From NCBI GenBank assembly GCA_015490995.1, contig WFWT01000069.1, forward strand, positions 1-64,000: DNA of 64,000 bases, in the 5' to 3' direction. This document shows positions 53,864 through 64,000 of the stretch, in pieces (positions within the stretch are counted from its first letter, which is position 1; every line of letters begins with the position of its first letter). A program made the position numbers and the translations under genes. Origin of the DNA: Anaerolineae bacterium (lineage in GTDB: Bacteria; Chloroflexota; Anaerolineae; JAADDB01). A model generated the notes under the pieces. The model saw only the letters and a program-made list of their open reading frames with translations. It did no database searches and was not told the DNA's origin.

Positions 53864-54531
53864 CCGCTACTCTGCCAGCCGCTCCAGTCATCCGGGAAGG
53901 ATTTCCACGTCCCTTCCTCGTCGATGGTCCAGGTGGGGTCTTCCTCCCAACCGGCCATGTCTTCGGCCCAGAAGATCACCTCGGTGAGTTCCATGCGGCC
54001 GGCCTCGTGGAGGGCGAGACCGGCGGAAAAGCGCACCCGGCGTACAGGGTCCTCCTGGAGCATGGCGAACAATCGTTGACATACCCGTTCCGGTACCGGC
54101 CGGCTCGCTTGTCGGCAGGCACGCACGATGCCCGTGGTCGCCATGTCGCGCACGTCCACTTCCGGATGAGAAAGACATGTTTCCAGGAGTTGAAGCCCTT
54201 TGGTCGCTCCAGAGCTGCCGGTAATGTCCACCACGGCCTCCACCACTTCGGCCAGTGGCGTTTCTCCCCGCAGGTCAGTGTTCGGATCCAGCAGTTCGGC
54301 AAGAAAGTCAAGGGTAGCAGGTTCGCCAATCCGGGTGAGGGCTGTGAGAAGGGCCTCTTCCATGATGCGTTGGACTCGACCTCCGGCGCTTAACACAACC
54401 CGATACAGGGCCAGCAGGGCAGGCACATCTTTCTCGTTCAAGGTGATGTCAAAGCGCACTTGTTGCGCCCACTGGAATTGCTGTTCCTCACTGGCATGTG
54501 GCCACTCTGCCACCATACGTTGCACATCCAT
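53851..54531 (-). CDS. HEAT-repeat-like protein
   Basis: Repeating helical pattern ALLTALTRIGEPATLDFLAELL...VRDMATTGIVRACR...VRRVRFSAGLALHEAG. Confidence 0.65.
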   Translation of the reverse strand: MDVQRMVAEWPHASEEQQFQWAQQVRFDITLNEKDVPALLALYRVVLSAGGRVQRIMEEALLTALTRIGEPATLDFLAELLDPNTDLRGETPLAEVVEAVVDITGSSGATKGLQLLETCLSHPEVDVRDMATTGIVRACRQASRPVPERVCQRLFAMLQEDPVRRVRFSAGLALHEAGRMELTEVIFWAEDMAGWEEDPTWTIDEEGTWKSFPDDWSGWQSSGWQP

Positions 54532-54885
54532 GTGAGCCCCCCATCGCTCCGCCTCGCACGGTCCAGGAGGAGGACGGTTGCGTCCACAGGCCGGTTCCCA
54601 AAGTCACATGAAGAGCATGACCTCCCCACATGGTGTGTTTTGAGGGGCGGTCTTTAACAAACAACAGCGCGTGTTAGGCCTTTCTTAATCTCCCCCTGGT
54701 GTCCTGCGCGGGGCTTGAATGATGGTACCCTGCCGGCACGGCATAGGCCTACCGATCAGGATGGCCCATTATACTCAGCCCGTTGTTGAAAAGCCAAATT
54801 TTGCCAACATGGAAAATGGAGAGCCTTCGGAAATCCCCGTGCTTCAATATAACCGTGATGGGAGATGGGGACGTGATTTTGTAGG

Positions 54886-56028
54886 CTACGAGCTGAGGAT
54901 ATGCCGGGCAATGACCAGGCGTTGAATCTGGTTGGTGCCTTCGTAGATTTGCATCAGTTTAGCATCGCGCATGTATTTTTCGACCATAAACTCGCGCGTG
55001 TACCCATACCCCCCGAGGATTTGGACGGCGTCTGTGGTCACCTGCATGGCGATATCGGTAGCGTAGGCTTTGGCGATGGCAGAGGCCAGCGTGCTGGGGT
55101 GACCCTGGTCCCACAGCCAGGCGGCCTTCCAGACGGCCAGCCGTGCTGTTTCGATTTTAATCGCCATGTCGGCCAGCATGAACTGGATGGCCTGAAACTG
55201 GGCGATGGGTTGGCCAAACTGGTGGCGTTCCAGCGCGTAGCGACGGGCATCGTCAAACGCGGCCTGAGCCAGGCCCACAGCGGAGGCCGCTATCCCGGGC
55301 CGGGAGGCGTCCAGGGTGCGCATCGCGATGCGCCACCCTTCGCCCTCTTCCCCCAGGCGGTTTTCTACGGGGACACGGACGTTCTCGAAGACCACTTGGG
55401 CTGTGTCCGAGGCCCGCTGTCCCATCTTGTGTTCCACCTTGCCGATGACAATACCGGGTGTGTCTCGGGGCACGACGAACGCGGTGATGCCACGATGACG
55501 GCGTTCTGGAGCGACCGTGGCGAAAACAACGTAGTATGAAGCCACGCTGCCGTTGGTGATAAACTGTTTGGTGCCGTTGAGGATGTACTCATCCCCGTCC
55601 CGTACGGCGCGCGTGCGCAGGCTGGCGGCATCGGAGCCGGCTTCGGGTTCGGTCAGGCAAAAGGCCCCCATAATGGGTTTCTCCACAAAGGGGGGTAAGA
55701 AGCGGCGTTTTTGTTCGTCCGTGCCTGCCAGGATAATCGGGGTGAGGAAGAGGTCGTTGGCCATCATGGCGGTACCCATGCCTGCACAGCCGTAAAACAG
55801 TTCCTCGGCGATGAGGCATTCGGTGAGCTTGTCCGCGCCCACGCCGCCATATTCTTCGGGGATGATGCTGTTCATAAGACCCAGCGCGTGGGCCTTTTCA
55901 ATCACAGGCCAGGGGAAGGATTCGGTCTCATCGTAGTGCCGGGCTACTGGTCGCATTTCGTTCAGGGCGAACTCGCGTGCCAGGCGGCGTACGGCTTCCT
56001 GCTCTTCGGTCAGTCGAAAGTCCACCAT
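54886..56028 (-). CDS. Acyl-CoA dehydrogenase
   Basis: FRLTEEQEAVRRLAREFALNEMRPVARHYDE...AFCLTEPEAGSDAASLRTRAVRDGDEYILNGTKQFITNG...QILGGYGYTREF. Confidence 0.97.
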   Translation of the reverse strand: MVDFRLTEEQEAVRRLAREFALNEMRPVARHYDETESFPWPVIEKAHALGLMNSIIPEEYGGVGADKLTECLIAEELFYGCAGMGTAMMANDLFLTPIILAGTDEQKRRFLPPFVEKPIMGAFCLTEPEAGSDAASLRTRAVRDGDEYILNGTKQFITNGSVASYYVVFATVAPERRHRGITAFVVPRDTPGIVIGKVEHKMGQRASDTAQVVFENVRVPVENRLGEEGEGWRIAMRTLDASRPGIAASAVGLAQAAFDDARRYALERHQFGQPIAQFQAIQFMLADMAIKIETARLAVWKAAWLWDQGHPSTLASAIAKAYATDIAMQVTTDAVQILGGYGYTREFMVEKYMRDAKLMQIYEGTNQIQRLVIARHILSS

Positions 56029-56220
56029 TGTGGTTCCCCTCCTCGCCGGCCGTAATGGACAGTGGGCTGGACGGGCATGACCACCGTGTCACCCCATCCA
56101 GCCCCACCCTTTACCACCCTACTTTACCTAAACGCGGGTGTGTTGTCGGCTCGTTCAGAGGGGGTTTACCGAGCGCGGGTGAGCTTGCGCCGGGAAGACG
56201 GCCGGGCAAGGCCCATCGCG

Positions 56221-56817
56221 TTACAGGCGAGGACGGCCGTAAAGATACCAGTGTTCCTCGCGAGAGAAGTCTTCAGGGGCGAAGTCCTTCAGGGAGAAAT
56301 TCCCCGATTGCCATCGGGATCGGAGAAATTGGTCAAGCTCTTCCAGCATGTGCACCTGGTCAGGGTCCAGCTCAATGCCTAGGCGTCGGGCTTCGTTGAG
56401 TAGGGTCGTCAGCCGCAACCGGTTGTGTACCTCGGCGGGATAGTCCATCACCTTGTCCGGGTTGTCGCGGAGCTCGTCGAGGTACCACTTCCAGGAGTTC
56501 AGGTAGCTGCGGAATTCTCGGCGTAGTCGTTCGGCAACCTGCTGTCGCCGGTATCGGATGGCTTCCTCGTAGGCAGCACGTGCTTTGTCAAGGCGAGCTT
56601 GTTCCTCGGAGGTGAGGGCATCCCGGTGACGTTCCAGGTAGTTGAGTCGTTCCACCAGCCCGCCCAGGCTCATTTTGGGCAGCTCGTCCCCCCACGGGGT
56701 GTGGACGACCAGCTGACGGAACAATTCCTGGCGGGCAAAGTAATCGGAAAGTTCTGATACCATCTGCTCTACAGCCAGCAAAGTGCGGAGGAGTTGACGG
56801 CGTTTTTCCTCGGACAT
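56221..56817 (-). CDS. Hypothetical helical protein
   Basis: Long ORF with RBS aaggaggg; MSEEKRRQLLRTLLAVEQMVSELSDYFARQELFRQLVVHTPW. Confidence 0.7.
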   Translation of the reverse strand: MSEEKRRQLLRTLLAVEQMVSELSDYFARQELFRQLVVHTPWGDELPKMSLGGLVERLNYLERHRDALTSEEQARLDKARAAYEEAIRYRRQQVAERLRREFRSYLNSWKWYLDELRDNPDKVMDYPAEVHNRLRLTTLLNEARRLGIELDPDQVHMLEELDQFLRSRWQSGNFSLKDFAPEDFSREEHWYLYGRPRL

Positions 56818-57005
56818 GGACCGTTCCCTCCTTGGGTATTAGGGTGCCGGTGTCGCCCGGCGGGGTGTGTTGAAACCGTCGGGCAGGGGAGATGCCGGCA
56901 GTTCATGGGCTTATAGTGCGGGTTCTTTGTGGGTTATTGTACCCCGACCACAAGTTGCCGGACAACAAGGATAAACGGGCCGGGAGGAACCGGTGAGGGA
57001 TGGGA

Positions 57006-58823
57006 TTAGGGTGGGGAGGGTGCTTCCAGAACGGGCATTTGGACTACCCGCAGGCGGACAGGACGGCCTAACGATTGGGCCAACCGATCGCGTAGGGCAT
57101 TCACCTGAGTTTGGGTGAGGGGCGCAGAGGTCTCCACGTAAAGCACGATGTGAATGGCCTCGTCCGTTTCGTACCACTCGGTGTCCTTGAGTGTTACTTC
57201 TGGCCAGGCGGTCAGGCTGGCGTGTACCGCGCGGTACACCGCGGCTTGCACCCGAGCGTGGGCAATGTCCCGCTGGGTGAGCCAGGCCAGGGGGACTCCC
57301 ACGAAGATGAGCAGAAGCAGGAGGCCTACGACCCCTTGCCAGAAAACTTGCAGCCGGGTCCGTGACCATAGGCGGGGTCGGAAGCCCAGGAGCAGGAAGA
57401 TCAGGCCACCCCCTCCGGTAATGGAGACGGTGTTGGCGGCATAAAGCAGGGCCGCGCCGGCCGCGACTTGCCACTCTTGCAGGGCCAGCGCGATGCCGAC
57501 CACGCTCAGGGGTGGGACAAGGGAAACCGCGATGGCCACACCGGCCAACGCTTCCTGGACTCCCTTGCGGCTGGCCGTATATCCCCCCGCGATGCCGGAA
57601 GCAAGGGCGACGCTGAGGTCCAGGAGGGTTGGTTGACTGCGGGCTGTGATCTCCCCGGTGAGGGTGGCCAGTGGATCGAGCCAGGCCGTTAGGGCGCTGA
57701 TGACAAGCACCAGCAGGCCACCTTCCAGACTTCGTTCCAGTGCGCGTCGTACCAAGCGAGCGTCCCCCATGACGATGCCCAGTCCGACGGCCAGGAGGGC
57801 GCTCATCAAGGGGGCGACCAGCATGGCACCGATCACCACCGCGGGACTGTTTAACAGCAGGCCCAGGGCGGCTAGAAAGGCGGCCAGGCCCATGCGCAGC
57901 CGAAAATCACCACTGGCGAGGGTGCTTTCCCGCAGGTGACGGTACACCTCGGCCCGTTCCTCTGGGGTCAGTTTGGGGAGGCGCGCGTCTACCCCGGCAA
58001 ATACCCGACGTATCCAGGTACGGCGTCGCGGGGCGCGTCGTTTGGCAATGCCGAGGGGGCGGTCCAGGGTGGCTGCCAGGCGGCGCGGTACATCGCCCAT
58101 TCGTACTCGGCGCCATATGCTTTCCTCCGTGGCACCGATCAGGACGAGGTCATGAGTCGTCGCGGCGGTGACAATACCCTGGATGACGCCCGGTGCTTCC
58201 ACGGCGTGTACGGTAACATAGGGCGCGTTGACCAGATCCCCCAGCATGGCCGCCCATTGTTCCGGAGTAGGTGGGCTTTCCCCTGGTCGGTAGACCCTGA
58301 GAAACGTCAGCGTGCTTTGATAGACTTGACCTAGCGCATGGGCAACCCGTGCGGCGAGGATCACGTTTGGGCCACCGGCGGTGGGGATGAGTATTCGGCG
58401 GGGCCCGGGGGAGGGCAGACGTCCCCGCACTACCAGCACATCACAAATGGGATCGTCCAAGAGGAGGTCGAGCACATCTCCCAGCGAGGCCTGACGCCTT
58501 GTGGGAGTGTCGCCTGACCATCGCAGGAGGAGCAAGGCCGGGGTGTGGACGCGAATTATCTCTCGTAGGGCTTCGCCGACCGAAACGCCGGACACAATTT
58601 GGGTAGAGGCCTGGATCCCTGTCTCCTGAGCAAGCTCTTCCACGGCTGTCAGTAGGCGGGCGGCTTCGGTCCGTTCCCGATGCCAGGCCGCGCTCGGATC
58701 GATCGCGTGGACGAACAACACCGGTCGAGATTCGACGCGTGCCAGGGCATTCCACAGGGGGTGTAGAATTTGTGCGTCCTCCAGGGTGGCGACCGGCACC
58801 AGGATGGGTGCACCTTCAGCCAT
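57006..58823 (-). CDS. Universal stress protein-like domains fused to DUF389 membrane domain
   Basis: N-term USP-like; C-term FRLRMGLAAFLAALGLLLNSPAVVIGAMLVAPLMSALLAVGLGIVMGD (DUF389). Confidence 0.88.
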   Translation of the reverse strand: MAEGAPILVPVATLEDAQILHPLWNALARVESRPVLFVHAIDPSAAWHRERTEAARLLTAVEELAQETGIQASTQIVSGVSVGEALREIIRVHTPALLLLRWSGDTPTRRQASLGDVLDLLLDDPICDVLVVRGRLPSPGPRRILIPTAGGPNVILAARVAHALGQVYQSTLTFLRVYRPGESPPTPEQWAAMLGDLVNAPYVTVHAVEAPGVIQGIVTAATTHDLVLIGATEESIWRRVRMGDVPRRLAATLDRPLGIAKRRAPRRRTWIRRVFAGVDARLPKLTPEERAEVYRHLRESTLASGDFRLRMGLAAFLAALGLLLNSPAVVIGAMLVAPLMSALLAVGLGIVMGDARLVRRALERSLEGGLLVLVISALTAWLDPLATLTGEITARSQPTLLDLSVALASGIAGGYTASRKGVQEALAGVAIAVSLVPPLSVVGIALALQEWQVAAGAALLYAANTVSITGGGGLIFLLLGFRPRLWSRTRLQVFWQGVVGLLLLLIFVGVPLAWLTQRDIAHARVQAAVYRAVHASLTAWPEVTLKDTEWYETDEAIHIVLYVETSAPLTQTQVNALRDRLAQSLGRPVRLRVVQMPVLEAPSPP

Positions 58824-59784
58824 TTGTTTCCCTCACCAGGAGTGCGTCCAGGGCTTCCAGGTCCACGCAGCGGGTGGCCTGAACTCTTCGCCGTTTGGGG
58901 AGGATGCGGGGCACACTCAGCAGGCCAACGATTTGGCCGCGCAGTCGCGCGCGGGCCGCGGCCCCACGCCAGGCTCGCAGCGCGTCCCTTGCGATGCGCC
59001 ATTGAGCGATGACAACAGGACGCCAGTAACGGCGCAATAGAGGTCCTGGCATGTTCTTGGCAATGACCCAAATGGTGTTGCGGCCGGTGTAAAAGCTGGC
59101 TAAAGGCCCACCACCGGTGGCGGACAGGTGATGGTACACCCGCGCGTCAGGGGCGAAGACCGTCCCCCACCCGCGCAGTTGCATGCGCCAGGCCAGGTCT
59201 ACGTCCTCTAAGTACATGAACAGCGCTTCGTCGAATCCACCCAGCTCGTCCCACACCTTTCGGCGGTAAGCAACTGCGCCGCCACACCCGCCGAACACCA
59301 CGCGTTGATGGTCATATTGCCCTCGGTCCACTTCCCATACGCCACGGTTCCGGGGTATACCGTCGATACCCATCATGTCCCCTGCGCTGTGGAGCACATT
59401 GCGGCGGTCAAAGAGCAGCATCTTGCTGGCAGCTGCCCCTGCCCAAGGATGCGCCTCCAGTGCCGCGACCAGCGCGGCCACCCATTCCGGTTCCACTTCG
59501 GTGTCGTTGTTGAGCAACGCCAAGATCTCCCCGCGGGCGATGGACGCGCCCCGGTTGCACGCGGCGGCCAGGCCCCGGTTTTGGCCCATGGTCACCACGC
59601 GCACGTTGGGGAAGTGGGTGCGCACAAAGGTTACCGACCCGTCGGTCGATCCGTCATCGACAAGGATAATTTCCAGACGATCGCGCGGGTAGGTTTGGTG
59701 CATCAGGGCATTTAAGCAGGTTGGCAAAAAGCGGATGCCGTTGTAATTAGGAATGATGACCGATACGGGCGGTTGGGCGGTCAT
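58816..59784 (-). CDS. Family 2 glycosyltransferase
   Basis: VSVIIPNYNGIRFLPTCLNALMHQTYPRDRLEIILVDDGSTDGS...MYLEDVDLAWRMQLRGW. Confidence 0.95.
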   Translation of the reverse strand: MTAQPPVSVIIPNYNGIRFLPTCLNALMHQTYPRDRLEIILVDDGSTDGSVTFVRTHFPNVRVVTMGQNRGLAAACNRGASIARGEILALLNNDTEVEPEWVAALVAALEAHPWAGAAASKMLLFDRRNVLHSAGDMMGIDGIPRNRGVWEVDRGQYDHQRVVFGGCGGAVAYRRKVWDELGGFDEALFMYLEDVDLAWRMQLRGWGTVFAPDARVYHHLSATGGGPLASFYTGRNTIWVIAKNMPGPLLRRYWRPVVIAQWRIARDALRAWRGAAARARLRGQIVGLLSVPRILPKRRRVQATRCVDLEALDALLVRETNG

Positions 59785-60638
59785 GGTTCTGACATGGCGA
59801 GTGCGTTCTCACGGGTGAAGTAGGCCATCAGGGCTTCTCGCCAGGGGCGGAGGGTAATGCCCAGGCGAGGTCCTATGGTGTTGCGCAGGACCGCGTGCCG
59901 GGGCGGAGTGGCCCGTCGCGGCCATTGGTGGTGCTGGATGGGGATGACCGGGATGTGTCCCTGGCCGGCAAGCTCCAGCACGGCCCGCGCGTATTCGTAT
60001 CGTGAGCAATATCCTGTGTTCACAAAGTGATACACGCCGTAATGTCGAGTTTCGATCAAGTGGGCGATAGCTTGGGCCAGGTCCAGCGCATACGTGGGGT
60101 TGCCGAACTCATCGGCCACCACGCGCAAACGCCCCCACCGCGCGGCCGCCGCGAGGATTTTGGTGATGAAGTTGTTCCCCTTGTGGAAGTAAAGCCAGGC
60201 AGTTCGCACAATGTAATGCCGCGGCCACAGGGTTCGCACCAGATGTTCCCCGGCCCACTTGGAACGGGCATACGTGTTTACCGGGCCGGTGGCGTCAAAT
60301 TCGGTGTACACCCGCCCTGGATCGCCGGGAAAGACCTCGTTGGTGCTGACGTGCACTAAGTCCGCGTTGGCCGCTCGTGCGGCCAGGGCAAGGTTTTGCG
60401 CGCCCCACGCGTTCACCGCAAAGGCCGCTTCCGGTTGGTCCTCCGCGGCGTCCACGTGCGTCCAGGCTGCCGCGTTGATGATCACGTCTGGGCGCAGCCC
60501 GGCAATGTGTGGGATCACCTGTGGGTCTGTGATATCCCCTTCCTCGCGGGCAAGCGCGATGACCTCATGCACGGGGTGTAACACCTCTTGTAACGCGCGG
60601 CCCAGCTGGCCGCGAGCGCCGGTTATCACCACGCGCAT
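59781..60638 (-). CDS. rfbD: dTDP-4-dehydrorhamnose reductase
   Basis: MRVVITGARGQLGRALQEVL...DVIINAAAWTHVDAAEDQPEAAFAVNAWGAQNLALAA. Confidence 0.94.
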   Translation of the reverse strand: MRVVITGARGQLGRALQEVLHPVHEVIALAREEGDITDPQVIPHIAGLRPDVIINAAAWTHVDAAEDQPEAAFAVNAWGAQNLALAARAANADLVHVSTNEVFPGDPGRVYTEFDATGPVNTYARSKWAGEHLVRTLWPRHYIVRTAWLYFHKGNNFITKILAAAARWGRLRVVADEFGNPTYALDLAQAIAHLIETRHYGVYHFVNTGYCSRYEYARAVLELAGQGHIPVIPIQHHQWPRRATPPRHAVLRNTIGPRLGITLRPWREALMAYFTRENALAMSEP

Positions 60639-61040
60639 GATCCCCTCCGATGACGTGCGTTCTGTTGGGTCGTCCGCCCTGCGTGGGTGACTCTGGCAGG
60701 AGGATATCTCTAACAAAGAGCTACGTTCCACCCGCCAAGCCGATTGTAACCCAACCGCTGCCCATGTGAAAAGCCCGTTGGGCTCCGTTTTCCCGGGCGG
60801 TGTGGGGGGCAGATATTTGCTCTTCCCCTTGGACCTGTGGTATACCCATCCACACCCCCGCGCTCCACCGGGCAACGCAGCCCTCCGCCTCACCGCGCGT
60901 GGCATGACGCGTTGTTCCCGCTGGCCGTCACATCGAGGTCGGTGATGTGTAGCAACCGGTCAAATGAGTAGGGTAGACGTGTCCTTTGTGGACAGGATGA
61001 ACAGCGTGGCGACACCATGACGGCAGGAGGAGGTGCACAC

Positions 61041-62753
61041 ATGCGGGTGAACGGGGAGACCACCACACGTCGACGGATGCGGTCGGATATTATTAAGCGC
61101 GGCTTTGAGCGGGCGCCCCACCGCAGCTTGTTGCGGGCAACCGGAGTTATCCAGAGCGACGAGGACTTCGATAAACCTTTTATCGCCATCGTGAACTCTT
61201 ATGTGGACATCGTGCCGGGACACGTGCACTTGCAGGAGTTTGGGGAAGTGGTCCGTCAGGCCGTGCGGGAGGCCGGTGGTGTACCCTTTATGTTCAACAC
61301 CATCGGGGTGGATGATGGTATCGCTATGGGGCATTTTGGCATGAAATACTCCCTCCCCAGCCGGGAGCTGATCGCGGATTCGGTGGAGACGATGATCAAC
61401 GCGCATTTCTTTGATGCCATGATCTGTATCCCCAATTGCGATAAAATTACGCCGGGCATGCTGATGGCCGCGGTGCGGGTGAACATACCCACGATTTTCA
61501 TTTCCGGTGGTCCCATGGCCGCAGGGCGCATGCCGGACGGTCGGGTCGTGGACTTGATCAGCGTCTTCGAGGGGGTTGGGGCGTATAAGGCCGGCCGGAT
61601 CGACGACAACGAGCTGGCCCTTCTGGAGCGGGTGGCATGTCCGGGGTGTGGGTCCTGTTCAGGGCTCTTTACCGCGAACAGTATGAACTCTATCTGTGAA
61701 GCGTTGGGCATCGCGTTGCCGGGTAACGGCACCGTGCTGGCCACGGACCCGCGGCGGAAAGAGCTGGCAAAACAGGCAGCACGACAGATCCTGTACCTGT
61801 GGGAGAACGACATTCGCCCGCGGGACATCATCACCGAAAAGGCACTGGATAACGCCTTCGCTCTGGACATGGCCATGGGCGGTTCGACGAACACGATCCT
61901 GCACCTTATGGCCATCGCACACGAGGCGGGCATTGATTATCCCCTCCGTCGCATTGACGAAATTAGCCGACGGACACCGAACCTCTGCCGGATTGCGCCC
62001 TCTTCCCCCTACCACATGGAGGACCTGGACCGGGCAGGGGGCATCAGCGCGGTTCTCTGGGAGTTGGCCAAAAAGTCCGGGTCCCTCCACCTGGACACCC
62101 TGACCGTCACAGGCCGCACATTAGGGGAGAACATTTACGGTCACGATACCCGTGACCCCGATGTGGTACGTCCTCTGGAGAACGCTTACAGCCCGGATGG
62201 AGGCCTGGCAATCCTTTTTGGCAACCTGGCTCCGGAGGGGGCGGTGGTGAAAACCGCCGGGGTCTCGCCCAAAATGATGGTCCACCGGGGGCCGGCGATT
62301 GTGTTCAACTCCCAGGAAGAGGCGGTGGAGGGTATCCTCAACGGCAAGGTGAAGCCAGGTCACGTGGTGGTCATCCGTTACGAGGGGCCCAAAGGGGGGC
62401 CTGGAATGCAGGAGATGCTCGCACCCACGTCCCAGATCATGGGGATGGGCCTAGGTGAGTCGGTTGCCCTTATTACCGACGGCCGTTTCAGCGGAGGCAC
62501 CCGCGGCGCGTGTGTGGGCCATGTGAGTCCTGAAGCCGCTGCCGGAGGTCCCATTGCGTTGGTGGAAGATGGCGATATAATTGTGATCGACATCCCGAAC
62601 CGGCGCCTGGACGTCATGCTTTCAGAGAGCGAGCTGGCCGAGCGACGACGGCGCTGGCGACCGGTGACCCGGGATAACCTGCCGCCCTATCTCCGCCGGT
62701 ACGCGCGCATGGCCACCTCGGCCAGTCAAGGGGCTATTCTGCGATGGGAATAA
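61041..62753 (+). CDS. ilvD: Dihydroxy-acid dehydratase
   Basis: [51 protein letters not shown]...[36 protein letters not shown] aggaggaggt. Confidence 0.97.
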   Translation: MRVNGETTTRRRMRSDIIKRGFERAPHRSLLRATGVIQSDEDFDKPFIAIVNSYVDIVPGHVHLQEFGEVVRQAVREAGGVPFMFNTIGVDDGIAMGHFGMKYSLPSRELIADSVETMINAHFFDAMICIPNCDKITPGMLMAAVRVNIPTIFISGGPMAAGRMPDGRVVDLISVFEGVGAYKAGRIDDNELALLERVACPGCGSCSGLFTANSMNSICEALGIALPGNGTVLATDPRRKELAKQAARQILYLWENDIRPRDIITEKALDNAFALDMAMGGSTNTILHLMAIAHEAGIDYPLRRIDEISRRTPNLCRIAPSSPYHMEDLDRAGGISAVLWELAKKSGSLHLDTLTVTGRTLGENIYGHDTRDPDVVRPLENAYSPDGGLAILFGNLAPEGAVVKTAGVSPKMMVHRGPAIVFNSQEEAVEGILNGKVKPGHVVVIRYEGPKGGPGMQEMLAPTSQIMGMGLGESVALITDGRFSGGTRGACVGHVSPEAAAGGPIALVEDGDIIVIDIPNRRLDVMLSESELAERRRRWRPVTRDNLPPYLRRYARMATSASQGAILRWE

Positions 62754-63439
62754 CTTCCCTGTGGCAACGGGTATTGCACAAGATATGGAAGTGGTGGCCG
62801 AGGCGGGGTGGGCCCTATGATCGACGGCCTTCCCCGCCTCGTTTGGTGTTGCGAGAACGGGTATTCGATGTCCGGATCGGCCCCCAATATCGTCGCGGGG
62901 TCTTCATTGACGTGCAAAACCTCTATTGGGGCATGCGATCCTTTCACCCCCAGGCATGGATTGATTACTGGCAATTGCAGCACTTCCTCCGCCAGGATGG
63001 GGCAACGGTAACCCTGAGCGCGTTTACGTACTACGACCCGGACAATAAATCGCAAGTGGATTTCATCCACGCCTTGAGCCTGATGGGATATCGGGTGGTC
63101 GCCCGCCCGCTGCGCCGCCTGGCCAGCGGCGCAGTAAAGGGGGACATCGACTTGGAGTTGGCCCTGGCCGTGCTGGACGAGGCTCCCTACCTGGACGAGA
63201 TTGTGCTGGTCACCGGCGATGGTGATTTCGTTCCCCTGGTGAACCGGTTGGTCCAGCAGGGGAAGCTGGTGAAGGTGATTGGGCCCGATAAAGTGACCGC
63301 ACCGGAGTTGATTTGGGCGTGCCACGAGTTCATCAACCTCTCCCAGATCGAAGGAGTGGTCATGGTGGGCGAGAAAACCAAATCCGCGGCCTCCCCTCCC
63401 GCTACCGACAATGAGGGGGACAAGGACACGGAAACGTAA
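62744..63439 (+). CDS. NYN domain (LabA/DUF88-like) protein
   Basis: [20 protein letters not shown]...[47 protein letters not shown]. Confidence 0.9.
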   Translation: MGITSLWQRVLHKIWKWWPRRGGPYDRRPSPPRLVLRERVFDVRIGPQYRRGVFIDVQNLYWGMRSFHPQAWIDYWQLQHFLRQDGATVTLSAFTYYDPDNKSQVDFIHALSLMGYRVVARPLRRLASGAVKGDIDLELALAVLDEAPYLDEIVLVTGDGDFVPLVNRLVQQGKLVKVIGPDKVTAPELIWACHEFINLSQIEGVVMVGEKTKSAASPPATDNEGDKDTET

Positions 63440-63490
63440 CGCGCCGTGCTGAAGAAAGAAAGCGTTCGGAAATCGAGGATCCTCGCGTCC

Positions 63491-64000
63491 TCACCCTTCC
63501 CCATCGCCTCCCTTTCGGCGATATATCAGGAAGCGTTCCACCTGAGTTTCCAGGATGTACGTCCGCTGCAACCAGCGTGCCAGGGCAGGGAAGTAACGCA
63601 ATTGAGCGCGCGAATCTTCTCGCTCCACCGCAGTGACGTCCTGGGTAGCCACCACGATGTAGCGCGGGGGGCTCCGGCGGAGGGCCTGAAGGGCTTCCTG
63701 TTGCCAACGTGGTGTCCACGGGTTGGCCACGTCGATGCTCAGGGGGAGGTCGTAAATGAACCGAGTGGCGGGCCTGCGTTCGGCAAAAAGATAGATGGCC
63801 GGTTCAAACCCCCACACCCAAATGTGGTCCTGCGCTCGCGAGCGCTTGCTCAGAAATTGCGCTACTTCCCAGTCCCCTTGTAAGGAGAAGTGCCCTCGCC
63901 CGTACGTGCCGTAAGCGGGAAAGGCGCGTTCTAAAGGAGCGCCCTGGAGCAGTACTTTTAAGGTGGCCGGCAGTTCGGAGGGCAGGTACAGGAACGCTAT
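63491..64000 (-). CDS. C-terminal part of a membrane glycosyltransferase-like protein (partial, runs off window)
   Basis: ...FLSKRSRAQDHIWVWGFEPAIYLFAERRPATRFIYDLPLSIDVANPWTPRWQQEALQALRRSPPRYIVVATQD; resembles soluble tail of ArnT/PMT-type GTs. Confidence 0.6.
   Translation of the reverse strand: MAFLYLPSELPATLKVLLQGAPLERAFPAYGTYGRGHFSLQGDWEVAQFLSKRSRAQDHIWVWGFEPAIYLFAERRPATRFIYDLPLSIDVANPWTPRWQQEALQALRRSPPRYIVVATQDVTAVEREDSRAQLRYFPALARWLQRTYILETQVERFLIYRRKGGDGEG

Noticed and set aside
61017-61040. T-box upstream of ilvD
   Set aside because: No AGGGTGGNACCGCG T-box sequence or intrinsic terminator in the leader.

Overview
64 kb of gene-dense, high-GC bacterial chromosome. Gene content (LysW-type aminoadipate lysine genes, a riboflavin-type ABC transporter behind an FMN riboswitch, fused homocysteine methyltransferase/MTHFR, YvcK, glycolytic gapA-pgk-tpiA) suggests a Chloroflexota-like organism; this is an inference, not a search result. 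I call about 50 protein genes, three tRNAs (Gln-CTG, Leu-GAG, Cys-GCA), an FMN riboswitch with terminator, several strong hairpins/terminators, and a dispersed repeat family with terminal inverted repeats. Most notable observations: (1) a glutaredoxin-like gene hidden by an in-frame TGA in the CxxC position (UGDC), followed at SECIS distance by a perfect 8-bp stem with a GGU loop, and translationally coupled to a response regulator and histidine kinase; (2) a tRNA-Cys / short leader ORF with two Cys codons / mutually exclusive hairpins arrangement upstream of a sulfite reductase gene, resembling a cysteine attenuator; (3) that gene encodes a sulfite reductase - MoaD/ThiS-like sulfur carrier - APS reductase fusion with an internal diglycine; (4) an FMN riboswitch with a 29-nt hairpin inserted exactly inside the conserved L2 loop; (5) two unclassified structured RNA candidates; (6) a MITE-like element family. 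No CRISPR array, rRNA, prophage or transposase was seen.
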